Part shown: piece by piece, positions 1 to 8,474 of the stretch | How positions within the stretch are numbered: position 1 is the first letter of the stretch | How the letters are laid out: each line of letters begins with the position of its first letter | Program-made: the position numbers and the translations under genes | The notes under the pieces: model-generated | Databases searched by the model: none | What the model was told of the DNA's origin: nothing | The model's input: only the letters and a program-made list of their open reading frames with translations | NCBI GenBank assembly: GCA_013001885.1 | Contig: JABDLD010000093.1 | Coordinates: forward strand, 20,299 to 84,298 | From: Lysobacterales bacterium | GTDB taxonomy: Bacteria > Pseudomonadota > Gammaproteobacteria > Xanthomonadales > SZUA-36 | Direction of reading: 5' to 3' | DNA length: 64,000 bases

Positions 1-2
1 TA

Positions 3-632
3 TCGGAGACTGAGCCGGCACCCGAGGAACCAGCCGAAGAATTACTGCCGGACATTCTACCGCCGCTGGAGAGTGGCGCCGATGAAGCTCCGGCCCCGGT
101 CGAAGAAACCCCGTCACGTGCCTGGTTGTGGCTGCTTGCCGGCGTCTCGCTGATCGGGATCGGTTATTTGCTGCACCGGGTGCGCCGGCCCAGAACCGGG
201 GAACTGGCAAAAACAGACGGGAACGAACCCCACCAGCCTGACACCGGCGCGCAGGCGGCCGGCGAGTCCGAAGCTCCGACGCTGAGGCTCGACAGCGTGC
301 TGCGGATATCCGGAGCCCTGGCGGACGGTACCGAGTTCGAAGACAGCTGCCCGGTCAGCGAGCACGCGATCAACGTCACGATCGGGCGGTCGGGAACCGA
401 TCTGGTCATCGACAGCCGGGCCGTCAGCCGCCGGCACGTCAGCCTGAATGGCCCATGGCGGGAACTGACCGTCTCTGACCTGGGCTCCAGCAACGGCACG
501 TCCATAAACGGCGTACCCTGCCTGGAGGGGGAAATCATGTACATCGAAACCAGAGACGTACTCGTGCTGGGTGACGCGCGCTGCGCACTGGAGATCGGGC
601 CGCGCTCAGGAGCCGGGAGTATCGAGTCGTAA
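3..632 (+). CDS. Membrane-anchored FHA-domain protein (5' end outside window)
   Basis: The frame is open from the first bases of the window, so the gene starts upstream and only its last 209 codons are visible. An acidic Pro/Glu-rich stretch comes first, then one membrane segment (about residues 41-60, WLWLLAGVSLIGIGYLL), a basic stop-transfer RVRRPR, a linker, and a C-terminal FHA domain. The FHA hallmarks are visible: IGRSGTDLVI, SRRHVSL and LGSSNGTSING, that is the Gly-Arg, Ser-x-x-His and Asn residues that bind phosphothreonine. The basic residues after the membrane segment put the FHA domain in the cytoplasm. The stop overlaps the ATG of the downstream kinase by one base (TAATG), so the two are translationally coupled. 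I infer that the FHA domain binds phosphothreonines made by that kinase. The N-terminal domain is not visible. Confidence 0.85.
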   Translation, partial: SETEPAPEEPAEELLPDILPPLESGADEAPAPVEETPSRAWLWLLAGVSLIGIGYLLHRVRRPRTGELAKTDGNEPHQPDTGAQAAGESEAPTLRLDSVLRISGALADGTEFEDSCPVSEHAINVTIGRSGTDLVIDSRAVSRRHVSLNGPWRELTVSDLGSSNGTSINGVPCLEGEIMYIETRDVLVLGDARCALEIGPRSGAGSIES

Positions 633-3061
633 TGGCGGAGCTGTCACTGGCGCCGGGCGCCATTATCGAAAATCTGCGAATTGACCGAATTCTCGGCCAG
701 GGCGCTTTTGGAGTCACTTACCTGGTGACCGATCAGCTTCTGAGCAAGTCGTTCGCACTAAAAGAGTACCTGCCTCGCGACCACGTGAGCCGCAGCGAAG
801 ACAGCCGGCTGCAGCCGAAGAACGAAGCATCCGCCAGCCTGTTCGCATCAGGACTTGAGCATTTCCTGGAAGAAGGGCGCAGGGTGGCGCAGCTGAAACA
901 CCCGAACATCGTAGAAGTTTTCCGCTGTTTCGAAGCGAATGGCACGGCTTACCTGTTGATGCCTTACTACAGGGGAGAGGCCCTGCACACGCTGCTCAAG
1001 CGCAGCGGGGTGTTCAGCGTCGAAGAAGCACTGGCCCTGGCCCGCCCAATGCTGGACGCGCTGGAATACATCCACAGCAAAGGGCTCGTTCACCAGGACA
1101 TCAAGCCTGCGAACATCTATATCACCGATACCGGCCAGCCCATACTGTTGGACTTCGGCGCAGCCGGGCAGCGCCTTGACGCTGCTGCATCGACCCGCTG
1201 GAAACTGGGCAGCGAGGGGTACGCGGCACCTGAGCAGTCCGAACATAACGGGTCTATCGGGCCGTGGACGGACATTTATGGCCTCGCTGCCACGCTCTAT
1301 CGCTGCATCAGCGGGCAGATACCGGTTGCAGCTGCGCAGCGGCAAAGCGCCGTCGCAGAAGGAGAAGCCGACCCGCTGGAGCCCGTCGCAAACCTGGTGC
1401 CGGCCCAGCCCTATTCCAGCATTTTGAAAGCCATCGAGAGCGGGCTGCGACTGCAGCCAGCCGCCCGTCCCCTGGACGTGGCGGGCTGGCGCCCGGTTTT
1501 TGGAAGGACCGCGGCAGCGGGGCCCGGCGCCGGCAACGCGGCGATAGAGCAGGAAGGAAGGGAGTGGCTTCCGATCATCCTGCTCAGTATCCTGGGCATC
1601 GTCCTGCTCAGCGCCGTAATTTACCTGCTTGCCGGCGGGGACGGAAAGCCGGCCGACCCAGAGGACGGAAGGACTCCGCCATCGGCCGGGACGGACCAGC
1701 AGGCTGAACCTACCAGGGTCTCCTCACCCGAAGAGACTACCCGCTGGCAGTCTGCGCTGGAACTGGATACAGCGTATGGCTATCAGTTGTTCATGCATGA
1801 TTTCCCGGACTCCATCCACCGGGAACAGGCTGAAATGCATCTCGAACAGCTGGACGACCAGGCCTGGGGATATGCCCGCCAGCAAAATACCCCGGCTGCG
1901 GTTGCAGCCTACATGGATACCTTCCTCTCGGGAAAACATGAAGCCGAGGCGAGGATCCTGATGGATGAATTCCGGCTCGCAGCCGACGCAGCGCAACGCG
2001 AAATGATGGAACTGGAGCGCCAGGATGACGAGGCCTGGGAGAAGGCACGCGCTGATCGCACCATTGGCGCGATCAATCAATACCTGTCCGACTGGGCGGG
2101 TGGGCGGCACGACGACGAGGCGCGCACGCTGCGGCGGCAGATCCAGGCTGAACGCGACGATACCCGCGCCTTCGAGGCCGCCGGCAAGCTCGATACCATC
2201 GACGCTTACAAGTCTTACGTTGCCGCTTTTCCAGCAGGCCGCCACGTAGCCAGGGCGCTGGAAGCGATCGACGACCGCACGCTGCGCCCCGGCAAAAAGT
2301 TCCGGGACTGCGAAGACTGCCCCTCGATGGTGGTCGTGCCGGCCGGTTCATTCTGGCAGGGCTCTGAGGAAACAGCCCCGCTGGCGCTGAAAATGGAAAC
2401 TCCCAGGCGAATGGTCACCATCGCCGAACCGTTCGCCGCAGGAGTTTTCGAAATCACGATGGCGCAATGGGACCAGTGCGTCGCCGACGGCGGTTGCAAA
2501 ACACGTCCGCCCGATAACGGCTGGGGCCGGAGCTCACGGCCGGCGATCATGGTCTCGTGGAACGACACGCAGGAATTTACCGCCTGGCTGAGCCGTAAGA
2601 CCGGGCAGTCCTACAGCCTGCCCAGCGAGAGCCAATGGGAATACATCGCGCGGGCCGGCGAGGAAAGTGACTGGCTGGGCGGCAGCGCCGCGAACGTCTG
2701 CCAGTTTGGAAACATCGCCGGCAGCGAATCGGGTTTTCGCTGGCAGCACGAGGAGTGCGCCGACCAGGCCGCCATAGAAACGCTGCCGGTGGGTTCGTTC
2801 CGTGCCAATGCGTTTGGCGTTTACGACGTGATCGGAAACGTGGCCGAGTGGACACTGGACTGCATGAACCTTTCCTATCTGGATGCGCCGGCGAACGGAA
2901 GCGCCTGGGGGCGCGGAATCTGCAGTTCACGCATGACGCGTGGCGGATCCTGGTTCACCGGTTCGCGGGAAGTGCGCCTGCCGGCGAGGTTTAATCTTAA
3001 AAACGGAGATCGCAACGACTTTACCGGTTTTAGAGTGGTGCGTAGGGTGGAGCCCCAGTGA
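632..3061 (+). CDS. Transmembrane Ser/Thr protein kinase with C-terminal FGE-sulfatase (SUMF1-like) domain
   Basis: The protein has 809 residues. N-terminal kinase domain (about 15-290): glycine loop GQGAFGVTY (22-30), ATP-site Lys44 in ALKEYLP, catalytic HQDIKPANIY (H154, D156) and DFG at 174-176. HQD replaces HRD, so this is a non-RD kinase that probably does not need activation-loop phosphorylation. A single membrane helix (about 312-337) follows. Residues 370-560 carry about four repeats of a 45-60 residue unit (W..A....T..AY..Y...FP.G.H..EA). The last domain (566-809) is a formylglycine-generating-enzyme-like fold (VVVPAGSFWQGS, GNVAEWT, RGGSW, GFRVVR), predicted periplasmic. PpkA-type kinases with FGE domains are known near type VI secretion loci, but no secretion genes are visible here. 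The start is fixed by the one-base overlap with the FHA gene. Confidence 0.9.
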   Translation: MAELSLAPGAIIENLRIDRILGQGAFGVTYLVTDQLLSKSFALKEYLPRDHVSRSEDSRLQPKNEASASLFASGLEHFLEEGRRVAQLKHPNIVEVFRCFEANGTAYLLMPYYRGEALHTLLKRSGVFSVEEALALARPMLDALEYIHSKGLVHQDIKPANIYITDTGQPILLDFGAAGQRLDAAASTRWKLGSEGYAAPEQSEHNGSIGPWTDIYGLAATLYRCISGQIPVAAAQRQSAVAEGEADPLEPVANLVPAQPYSSILKAIESGLRLQPAARPLDVAGWRPVFGRTAAAGPGAGNAAIEQEGREWLPIILLSILGIVLLSAVIYLLAGGDGKPADPEDGRTPPSAGTDQQAEPTRVSSPEETTRWQSALELDTAYGYQLFMHDFPDSIHREQAEMHLEQLDDQAWGYARQQNTPAAVAAYMDTFLSGKHEAEARILMDEFRLAADAAQREMMELERQDDEAWEKARADRTIGAINQYLSDWAGGRHDDEARTLRRQIQAERDDTRAFEAAGKLDTIDAYKSYVAAFPAGRHVARALEAIDDRTLRPGKKFRDCEDCPSMVVVPAGSFWQGSEETAPLALKMETPRRMVTIAEPFAAGVFEITMAQWDQCVADGGCKTRPPDNGWGRSSRPAIMVSWNDTQEFTAWLSRKTGQSYSLPSESQWEYIARAGEESDWLGGSAANVCQFGNIAGSESGFRWQHEECADQAAIETLPVGSFRANAFGVYDVIGNVAEWTLDCMNLSYLDAPANGSAWGRGICSSRMTRGGSWFTGSREVRLPARFNLKNGDRNDFTGFRVVRRVEPQ

Positions 3062-3067
3062 TCGAAA

Positions 3068-3134
3068 CCAGCAGGGAAGAAAGCCAGCGCTTCTTTGCCT
3101 GCGGCAAAACCGCACGGGCTTTCTTCCCTGCTGG
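3068..3134. repeat. Perfect 18-bp inverted repeat with nested hairpin
   Basis: The arm at 3068-3085 (CCAGCAGGGAAGAAAGCC) is exactly complementary to 3117-3134. The 31-nt loop contains a further stem, TGCGG/CCGCA around CAAAA. It begins 6 nt after the kinase stop codon. No T-run follows on either strand, so it is not a classical intrinsic terminator. It could stabilise mRNA 3' ends, act as a Rho-dependent or attenuating structure, or be a small mobile palindrome. Confidence 0.75.
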
Positions 3135-3176
3135 CTGCTTCAGGGGGCGTTCAGTTTGTTGGTGCATAATTGAGGC

Positions 3177-4070
3177 ATGGTAAAAATGCGTATTAATTTG
3201 CTTGTTTTCCTGCTGGGAACCTTCTGGCTGCCGTTGGCACTTGCCCAGGAAGCGGAGCCGGCGGAGGACGCGGACGATTCCAGTGACCAGGTCGAGCAGC
3301 GGGACGATTCCTACCGACGGCAGATGGAACTGGAGGACGCCAGGGCGCGCGACCGCAGCTACATCGACAACACTTATACACCCTCGGGCGATCTCGAAAA
3401 GATCGACAAGCTGCCCGAGGAGTCACGGGAAAACATTCGCGACCAACTGGTTGACGTCATCATGGAGAACGGGGAATGGGAGCCTTCCGACGCTCTCGAG
3501 GAATATCCATACCAGCCTACCGCAGCGGCCCAGGCCGACGCCGAATTGATGGAGCAGGAGCAGGAAGCCTGGGACGAACAGATCGAGAAATATCACAAGC
3601 GTGAAGCAGCGGCATTCGGCAGTTACCGCGGCCCGGTTCCGGGACCCGGCAACCCCACCGGCCAGGAGGGCGGACAACAGGGAGGGGAGCAGGGCAGCGG
3701 CCAGGAAGGACAGGACAGTGGCCAGGGAGCCGACGGCTCAGGCTCAGCCGGCACTTATCAGCCCTACGAGCCCAACTCCTCGAGTTCAGAAGATGAAACC
3801 AGCACCGCCGGTGTTTCGGAAAGCGCCCTCGATTTTCTGCGGAGCGGCCGCACGGGAGCGCAACAACAGCAGGCTCAGCAGGCCGAAAACCCGGAGCAGC
3901 TCGCCGAGCAGTCTTCAGAGCAAGCTGAAGAACAGGTTACTGCCGAGCAGCAGCGACCTTCTGAGCAGGCGATACAGCCCGACCTTCGCGGCATCATCGC
4001 GATCCAGGACCTGGACAAGCTGGAGGGCACAGAAATCCCGGTTGCACCTGAAGAGCAGGAAGACCCCTAG
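3177..4070 (+). CDS. Secreted, Gln/Glu/Gly-rich low-complexity protein of unknown function
   Basis: The protein has 297 residues and no recognisable catalytic domain. Residues 1-23 form a clear signal peptide (MRINLLVFLLGTFWLPLALA, then Q), so it is exported. The N-terminal half is acidic and charged. Residues about 155-195 are a Gly/Gln/Glu/Ser run (GQEGGQQGGEQGSGQEG). Residues 225-265 are Gln/Glu-rich (QQQQAQQAENPEQLAEQSSE) and probably disordered or coiled. The C-terminal 25 residues (LRGIIAIQDLDKLEG) look more ordered. It lies 115 nt downstream of the kinase gene, behind the inverted repeat, so it may have its own promoter. Its last 4 nt overlap the convergent endonuclease gene. Function unknown; the kinase link is by proximity only. 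Confidence 0.7.
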   Translation: MVKMRINLLVFLLGTFWLPLALAQEAEPAEDADDSSDQVEQRDDSYRRQMELEDARARDRSYIDNTYTPSGDLEKIDKLPEESRENIRDQLVDVIMENGEWEPSDALEEYPYQPTAAAQADAELMEQEQEAWDEQIEKYHKREAAAFGSYRGPVPGPGNPTGQEGGQQGGEQGSGQEGQDSGQGADGSGSAGTYQPYEPNSSSSEDETSTAGVSESALDFLRSGRTGAQQQQAQQAENPEQLAEQSSEQAEEQVTAEQQRPSEQAIQPDLRGIIAIQDLDKLEGTEIPVAPEEQEDP

Positions 4071-5371
4071 CGCTCACACAAAGCGACATTGTCCAGGGCA
4101 ACTCGCTGGATCGAGACCTCACCCTCCAGGTTAACCGAAGGAATCCTGTAGTGAATTATGCCGGCGTTGCAGTCGCTGAATGAAACCTGCATTGTGCCTT
4201 TGACCTCTGCCGGACCGGCCGCGGGTAAAGCTGAATCGAATATCCCGCCGCTGGTTACATTAATGTCAAAGGACACACTGTTTCCCGCATAAGGACCCTG
4301 GGCAGTCAGCCAGCGGTGCCCCGGATCGCCCAATAGTGATTTAACGTCTTCTGGCGGCCGTTCGGTATCGTAGGTAAACCACGCGATAAACATGTACTGG
4401 ATGTCTTCCCAGACGATAATGAAAAATCCCTGGCCGTTGGTTTCGGGGTCATACCAAGCATCATTCAGGCCGGAATTAATAACGAACGAGCTGCATTGGT
4501 CTTCGAACACACAAGACACCCATTCGGGGTGATCAATGAACGGATTTCGGTTGCCCTGGAAAGAAGCAACGGTCTCGTGATGCTGAATCTCCACCAGGTC
4601 TACCGGGTCCTGCAGGTGCCACTCCAGCAGTACCGACAGCATACCCATGTAACCGGTGTCTTCGTTGAAACCCGTACGCGAATTTTCGATCAACTGCCGG
4701 TCGTCTGTCAGTATCAGGTCGGGCTCACTGGCACCGCTGCCCGTGTGCGAACCGCCTTCGTACCTGACGTCCATGTACATCAAAGCGCGCGCCACGTCTC
4801 CCCGGCGACCGCTCCACACTTCCCAACTGCCGTATGTGAACTCGCCGATTTGCCAATTCGAATCTCCCGGGTAACCGCCTCCCGTTCCGCCGCGACCGCC
4901 ATTATCCGAGGTTGGGTATTCCTCGCAATTCTCGTTGCAGTAGTCGAAGGGATGGTTTGAACGCGCAAAATTGTAGTCCGTATCAGACAGGAATAGTGCG
5001 TGCATGTCTGTATAGGGGTAGTTGATCGTGCTGTCGTTGTCCGGAAAGCCGTAGGACTTGGGCCAGGTATGTTCGCGATTATAAAAGTCGTTGCCCCCGC
5101 CCCGCTTGGAAAAACCTGCGTTTCGGTAAAGCGTTATTACCTGCCCTTCGTCGTCCGGATTCTGATCTGCCATCTCCAACACATCCCAGGTGTCCGTCAG
5201 TGAAGAAGTGTATGGAAAGCGCTGGTGGTCATCGATCAGCTCATGCAGCGACTGGCGCAAAAGTGTGGATGAAGAGTCGTCGACACCCTCGTAGTAGTTT
5301 TCAGTTTCCGCCATCAACAGCAGGGGGGGAAAAGCCAGAACGGCGCCAAGTGCCAGCATTCTCATGAGCAA
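4067..5371 (-). CDS. Secreted endonuclease I family nuclease with extra C-terminal domain
   Basis: The protein has 434 residues. It begins with a hydrophobic signal peptide (MLALGAVLAFPPLLLMA). Residues about 25-280 match endonuclease I (EndA/Vvn/NucM family): LHELIDDH near the start, the beta-beta-alpha-metal motif NREHTWPKSYG, then TDMHALFLSD, and a central PFDYCNENCEEYP. These enzymes are non-specific periplasmic or extracellular DNases. Family members are usually about 230-290 residues. Here a second domain of about 140 residues follows, starting near INSGLNDAWYDPETNGQG and continuing MFIAWFTYD, with paired cysteines. I recall this domain at the C-termini of other secreted proteins of Xanthomonadales-like bacteria. 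A surface or sorting role is inference. Confidence 0.9.
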   Translation of the reverse strand: MLMRMLALGAVLAFPPLLLMAETENYYEGVDDSSSTLLRQSLHELIDDHQRFPYTSSLTDTWDVLEMADQNPDDEGQVITLYRNAGFSKRGGGNDFYNREHTWPKSYGFPDNDSTINYPYTDMHALFLSDTDYNFARSNHPFDYCNENCEEYPTSDNGGRGGTGGGYPGDSNWQIGEFTYGSWEVWSGRRGDVARALMYMDVRYEGGSHTGSGASEPDLILTDDRQLIENSRTGFNEDTGYMGMLSVLLEWHLQDPVDLVEIQHHETVASFQGNRNPFIDHPEWVSCVFEDQCSSFVINSGLNDAWYDPETNGQGFFIIVWEDIQYMFIAWFTYDTERPPEDVKSLLGDPGHRWLTAQGPYAGNSVSFDINVTSGGIFDSALPAAGPAEVKGTMQVSFSDCNAGIIHYRIPSVNLEGEVSIQRVALDNVALCER

Positions 5372-5540
5372 ACCAGAAAAAATAAAAACGCCATTTTACG
5401 TCATTTGCGGTAGGTAGAGTGCAGGGCATCATTAAGATCGAATGGTTTTTGTGCAGCAAGCGGAAACTGTTTACCCCCTTGGCCCAGAAGCGTTCATGGT
5501 ACCGCCTGGCGAATTGACATGCCGCCGGGGGTGAACCAGT

Positions 5541-6653
5541 ATGGCAGCCTCATTCAAAATACGAAATGCAATGACAGCTTCGGCCACCGCCAAAGACTAC
5601 CTGGACAGTCCGGACTACCTGGCTTACAAATTCAATTTCAGCACGGAAAATATTGAGTTTCTGCCGGTACGGAAAAGCGAGATTCGCCGGGCCAATTCCC
5701 TTAGCCGCGAGTTCATCGGCTCCGACCGGCCGCTGATTCCGGTACCGCTCGCTGAGCTGGCTCCGCTGCTTGACCCCTCCAGCCGCCAACTGCAGGACAA
5801 TCCTCCGCGCTTCGTGTTTCACACCGCTTTTTGCTCGTCTACTTTCATATCGCGCTGCCTGGATGTCGATGGGATCAGCATCGGTTTGCGGGAGCCGCAA
5901 CTGCTGCTGGATGCAGCCAACGCGAAAAGGCTGCAGTGGCGGTCCCAAACGACCCCGCTCGATCATCGCGACTGGCCCAGGCTCGCCCTGCAGTTGCTGG
6001 GAAAACACGCCGGCCCGGCCGGGAAACTCGTGATCAAGCCGATCAATTCAGTCAATAATATTATCTCCGAGCTGTTGCAGATCACGGGCACCGGCAGGTC
6101 CCTGATGCTCTACACCGACGCGCGGAATTTCCTTTTGTCGACGTTGAAAAAGGGTGAAGAAGCCAAATTTACGGTCAGGGCCATGTTTGACCTGACGCGT
6201 TGCGATTTTCCGCACCTGGCGAATCTCAGGTTGTCCGATACGATTCACATGACCGACATCAAGGTCATACTTACCCTTTGGCGGCTGCAGATCGAGCAGG
6301 CCGAACAGGCATTGCAGCAATTTTCAGCCGCAAACAGGATGGCCTCTGTCTATGGCGAACGCTTGATCGACGACCCCCGAAATACACTGCAATCAGCCAA
6401 CCGGTTTCTGCAACTTGGCATTCAAGCGAGTCAGATTGATGACATTGCAACAGGTGACCATCGCTTCAGCGACGCGAAAAACACCGGTCAGGCATTCAGC
6501 ACTGCAACGCGGGAAAAGGCCTACGTTCGGGTTGAGAAATACTACGGTACCGAGTTGGATAATGCCCTCAACTGGCTGTTCCAGAACAATCCGGGCACGC
6601 GGCTTGAGCCCAGGTTGAGCGGGGCGTTGCCGGCGGAGAACGGTCCGGAGTGA
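5541..6653 (+). CDS. Sulfotransferase-like P-loop protein with degenerate PAPS motifs
   Basis: The protein has 370 residues. RFVFHTAFCSSTFISRCLD (about residues 91-109) lines up with the 5'-phosphosulfate loop of bacterial sulfotransferases (FxxHxxRxGSTLL), but a Phe replaces the basic residue before the Cys/Ser turn. Later, SLMLYTDARNFLLSTLKK resembles the 3'-phosphate motif (R-x-P-x(6)-S) with Asp-Ala-Arg in place of the usual Arg. The overall arrangement fits a sulfotransferase fold, but activity is doubtful. The start ATG is preceded by GGGGG at about 10 nt; an in-frame ATG at 5571 is an alternative. The gene stands alone between two minus-strand genes, with 169 nt upstream. Substrate unknown. 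It is the weakest of three sulfotransferase-like genes in this window. Confidence 0.6.
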   Translation: MAASFKIRNAMTASATAKDYLDSPDYLAYKFNFSTENIEFLPVRKSEIRRANSLSREFIGSDRPLIPVPLAELAPLLDPSSRQLQDNPPRFVFHTAFCSSTFISRCLDVDGISIGLREPQLLLDAANAKRLQWRSQTTPLDHRDWPRLALQLLGKHAGPAGKLVIKPINSVNNIISELLQITGTGRSLMLYTDARNFLLSTLKKGEEAKFTVRAMFDLTRCDFPHLANLRLSDTIHMTDIKVILTLWRLQIEQAEQALQQFSAANRMASVYGERLIDDPRNTLQSANRFLQLGIQASQIDDIATGDHRFSDAKNTGQAFSTATREKAYVRVEKYYGTELDNALNWLFQNNPGTRLEPRLSGALPAENGPE

Positions 6654-6700
6654 GTGAAGCCAACCAGTCTTTCTGAAACGCTTATTCATTGGTACAGCCG

Positions 6701-7693
6701 TCAGATCGAGGCGGCATCCAAAAAGCGTTTTTCCAGCAGGTCTTCCGCCATGCTCTCCAGTTTCCAGTTTTTCAGGAAGCCGCAGTGGCCACCGTGTTTT
6801 GTCACAATCAACTCCAGGTTTGGGTTGGTCGGCAAGTCGGCAAAATCAGAAACCGGGACCACCGGGTCGTCCGCACTGGTCAGGATGGTGGAGGGCACTT
6901 CGAGCGGCGCCAAACGGCCGTCGGCAATGGAATAACCTTCGAAATACTCATCGGCGCTGTCGAAGCCGGCGTGACGCGTAGCCAGGTAATGTGTGCGCTC
7001 TCTCAGGCCCTTGATGTCGTGCCAGCTCTCCTGCCCGTATAGATCGGGAAAAGCCGCCTTTTTGATACGCAGAGAGCGCGACCATTTACGTTCAAAGTAA
7101 ACCTCGTAGAAGCGAATGCCCTGCTCCATCGACAGCATGGCGTTGGCCGGGTTGATCACCGGGCAGACCGCAACGATGTGGCTGATATCCACGCCGTCCA
7201 GTTGGGATCTCAGCGCAACGCGCATCGCGAAGTTTCCGCCCAGTGAATAACCGGCAAGAAACCATCTGCTGGCTTCCAGCCGATTCTGCAGATCGCGCAG
7301 CGCGCACACCACTTCGTCCAGCCGGCAGGAGTGAAAAATTTCGTGGTTAAGGTGATGGGTATCGCCATGATCCCTGAAATTCAGCCGAAAAATGTCAAAG
7401 CCTGCCTGGTACAGACGGGCGCTGTTACCCAGCACATAGTTCGAATTGACGCTGCCCTCCCAGCCATGCAGCAACACCACCAGTCCCCTGCTCTTCGCCG
7501 GTTGTTTCGAATACAGGCCCTGTAAGCGGATGCCTTCGCCCCCGTCCAGTGTCCAGACCTCGGCATTCTGCCGGATCGCCCTGGACCGGCGCAGCACCAC
7601 ACGCCGGCGAATGGCGCTACTGCTGATCAGGGACTGGACATGCCCGCTGCGCAATCCCAGTGGAGGTTTGAATTCGGAGAAAGTTTTACTCAT
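6701..7693 (-). CDS. YheT-like alpha/beta hydrolase
   Basis: The protein has 330 residues. The N-terminal LRSGHVQSLISS is the signature opening of the YheT/ABHD hydrolase family. The fold follows: oxyanion region LLHGWEGSVNSNYV, DIFRLNFRDHGDTHHLN, nucleophile elbow AGYSLGGNF, acid ADDPVVP, and catalytic His in KHGGHCGFL. I chose the ATG at 7693 because it begins MSKTFSEFKPPLGLRSGH at the conserved family start; longer in-frame starts run into the upstream acyltransferase. It overlaps that gene by 8 nt and is the last gene of a three-gene lipid-related operon (thioesterase, acyltransferase, hydrolase). The family is thought to act on acyl esters, but its substrate is not firmly established. 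Confidence 0.9.
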   Translation of the reverse strand: MSKTFSEFKPPLGLRSGHVQSLISSSAIRRRVVLRRSRAIRQNAEVWTLDGGEGIRLQGLYSKQPAKSRGLVVLLHGWEGSVNSNYVLGNSARLYQAGFDIFRLNFRDHGDTHHLNHEIFHSCRLDEVVCALRDLQNRLEASRWFLAGYSLGGNFAMRVALRSQLDGVDISHIVAVCPVINPANAMLSMEQGIRFYEVYFERKWSRSLRIKKAAFPDLYGQESWHDIKGLRERTHYLATRHAGFDSADEYFEGYSIADGRLAPLEVPSTILTSADDPVVPVSDFADLPTNPNLELIVTKHGGHCGFLKNWKLESMAEDLLEKRFLDAASI

Positions 7694-8459
7694 CTCGCAA
7701 ATCCGATTCGTAAGCCGCCCGGACAGTTTTTTCTGCCTCTCCGGCCAGGTGCCTCCGCTGCTTCCCTTCGACATCGATCAACGGCAATATGTGCACATCT
7801 GCCACGCACGCCCTCTGCATCAACAGGCGGGTGAAGTTGGCCAGGAAATGTTCGCCCGGAAAAAAAGTAATATCGTCATAGCGAGAGCCGTCTCGAACAT
7901 ACCGGATCATTGCCGGCTGCACCGGAGTTCCGGCCTGGATCGGGGCTGCAAACAATCGGGCATGAAAGTACTTTATCCCTTCACCCGGCAATATGCCGCC
8001 TTCAGGGAAAATAGCCACCTTGCGGTTTTCCTGCAGGCGTTCGGTCATGACGGCCGCCACCCCGCTTGCCGAATCATGACTGCCACGTTGGTGAAAAACC
8101 GATCCGCCGGCCCTGGCCAGCAGACCGAGAAGGGGCCAGCCGTCAATTTCCGCCTTGGCCACGAATCCCAGGGCGGTGAAGCTGTGCAACACCGCGATGT
8201 CGATCCAGGAAATGTGATTGGCGACCACCAGCTGCGCGCCCGGCTTGAACTCACCGGAAAGCCTTCGCCTGATGCCAAAAATTCGGCAGTTCACCCTACA
8301 CCACCAACAGGATAAAATTTCGGCCAGCGGCTGACCTCCCAGTTGCAGTGACCTGCCGATGGTGCCCTGGCAAACCACCGCTACCGGCGTACTGATCAAT
8401 AAGTGCAGCAACAATAGGGGTAGACGGTAAGCAAGTCTGAAAAAACCCGGCAGATTCAT
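7686..8459 (-). CDS. 1-acyl-sn-glycerol-3-phosphate acyltransferase-like protein (PlsC family)
   Basis: The protein has 257 residues. A hydrophobic N-terminal segment (YRLPLLLLHLLISTPVAVV) anchors it in the inner membrane. Acyltransferase block I is NHISWID (His and Asp of the HX4D motif), block II is around GGSVFHQRG, and block III is FPEGGIL. It should move an acyl chain from acyl-ACP or acyl-CoA to a lysophospholipid or similar acceptor. The acceptor cannot be told from sequence; ornithine-lipid OlsA-like enzymes share these motifs. It lies 15 nt downstream of a hot-dog thioesterase and overlaps the YheT-like gene by 8 nt, which suggests one transcript acting on acyl chains. Confidence 0.88.
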   Translation of the reverse strand: MNLPGFFRLAYRLPLLLLHLLISTPVAVVCQGTIGRSLQLGGQPLAEILSCWWCRVNCRIFGIRRRLSGEFKPGAQLVVANHISWIDIAVLHSFTALGFVAKAEIDGWPLLGLLARAGGSVFHQRGSHDSASGVAAVMTERLQENRKVAIFPEGGILPGEGIKYFHARLFAAPIQAGTPVQPAMIRYVRDGSRYDDITFFPGEHFLANFTRLLMQRACVADVHILPLIDVEGKQRRHLAGEAEKTVRAAYESDLRDE

Positions 8460-8474
8460 CGTCTTAAAACCCGA

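Noticed and set aside
5514..5547. TTGACA upstream of the sulfotransferase-like gene as its promoter
   Set aside because: The matching -10 (CAGTAT) would overlap the ATG and put the transcription start inside the gene; not convincing.
7446..8315. Open frame of 289 codons on the plus strand
   Set aside because: Antisense to the YheT-like hydrolase and the acyltransferase, both well supported.
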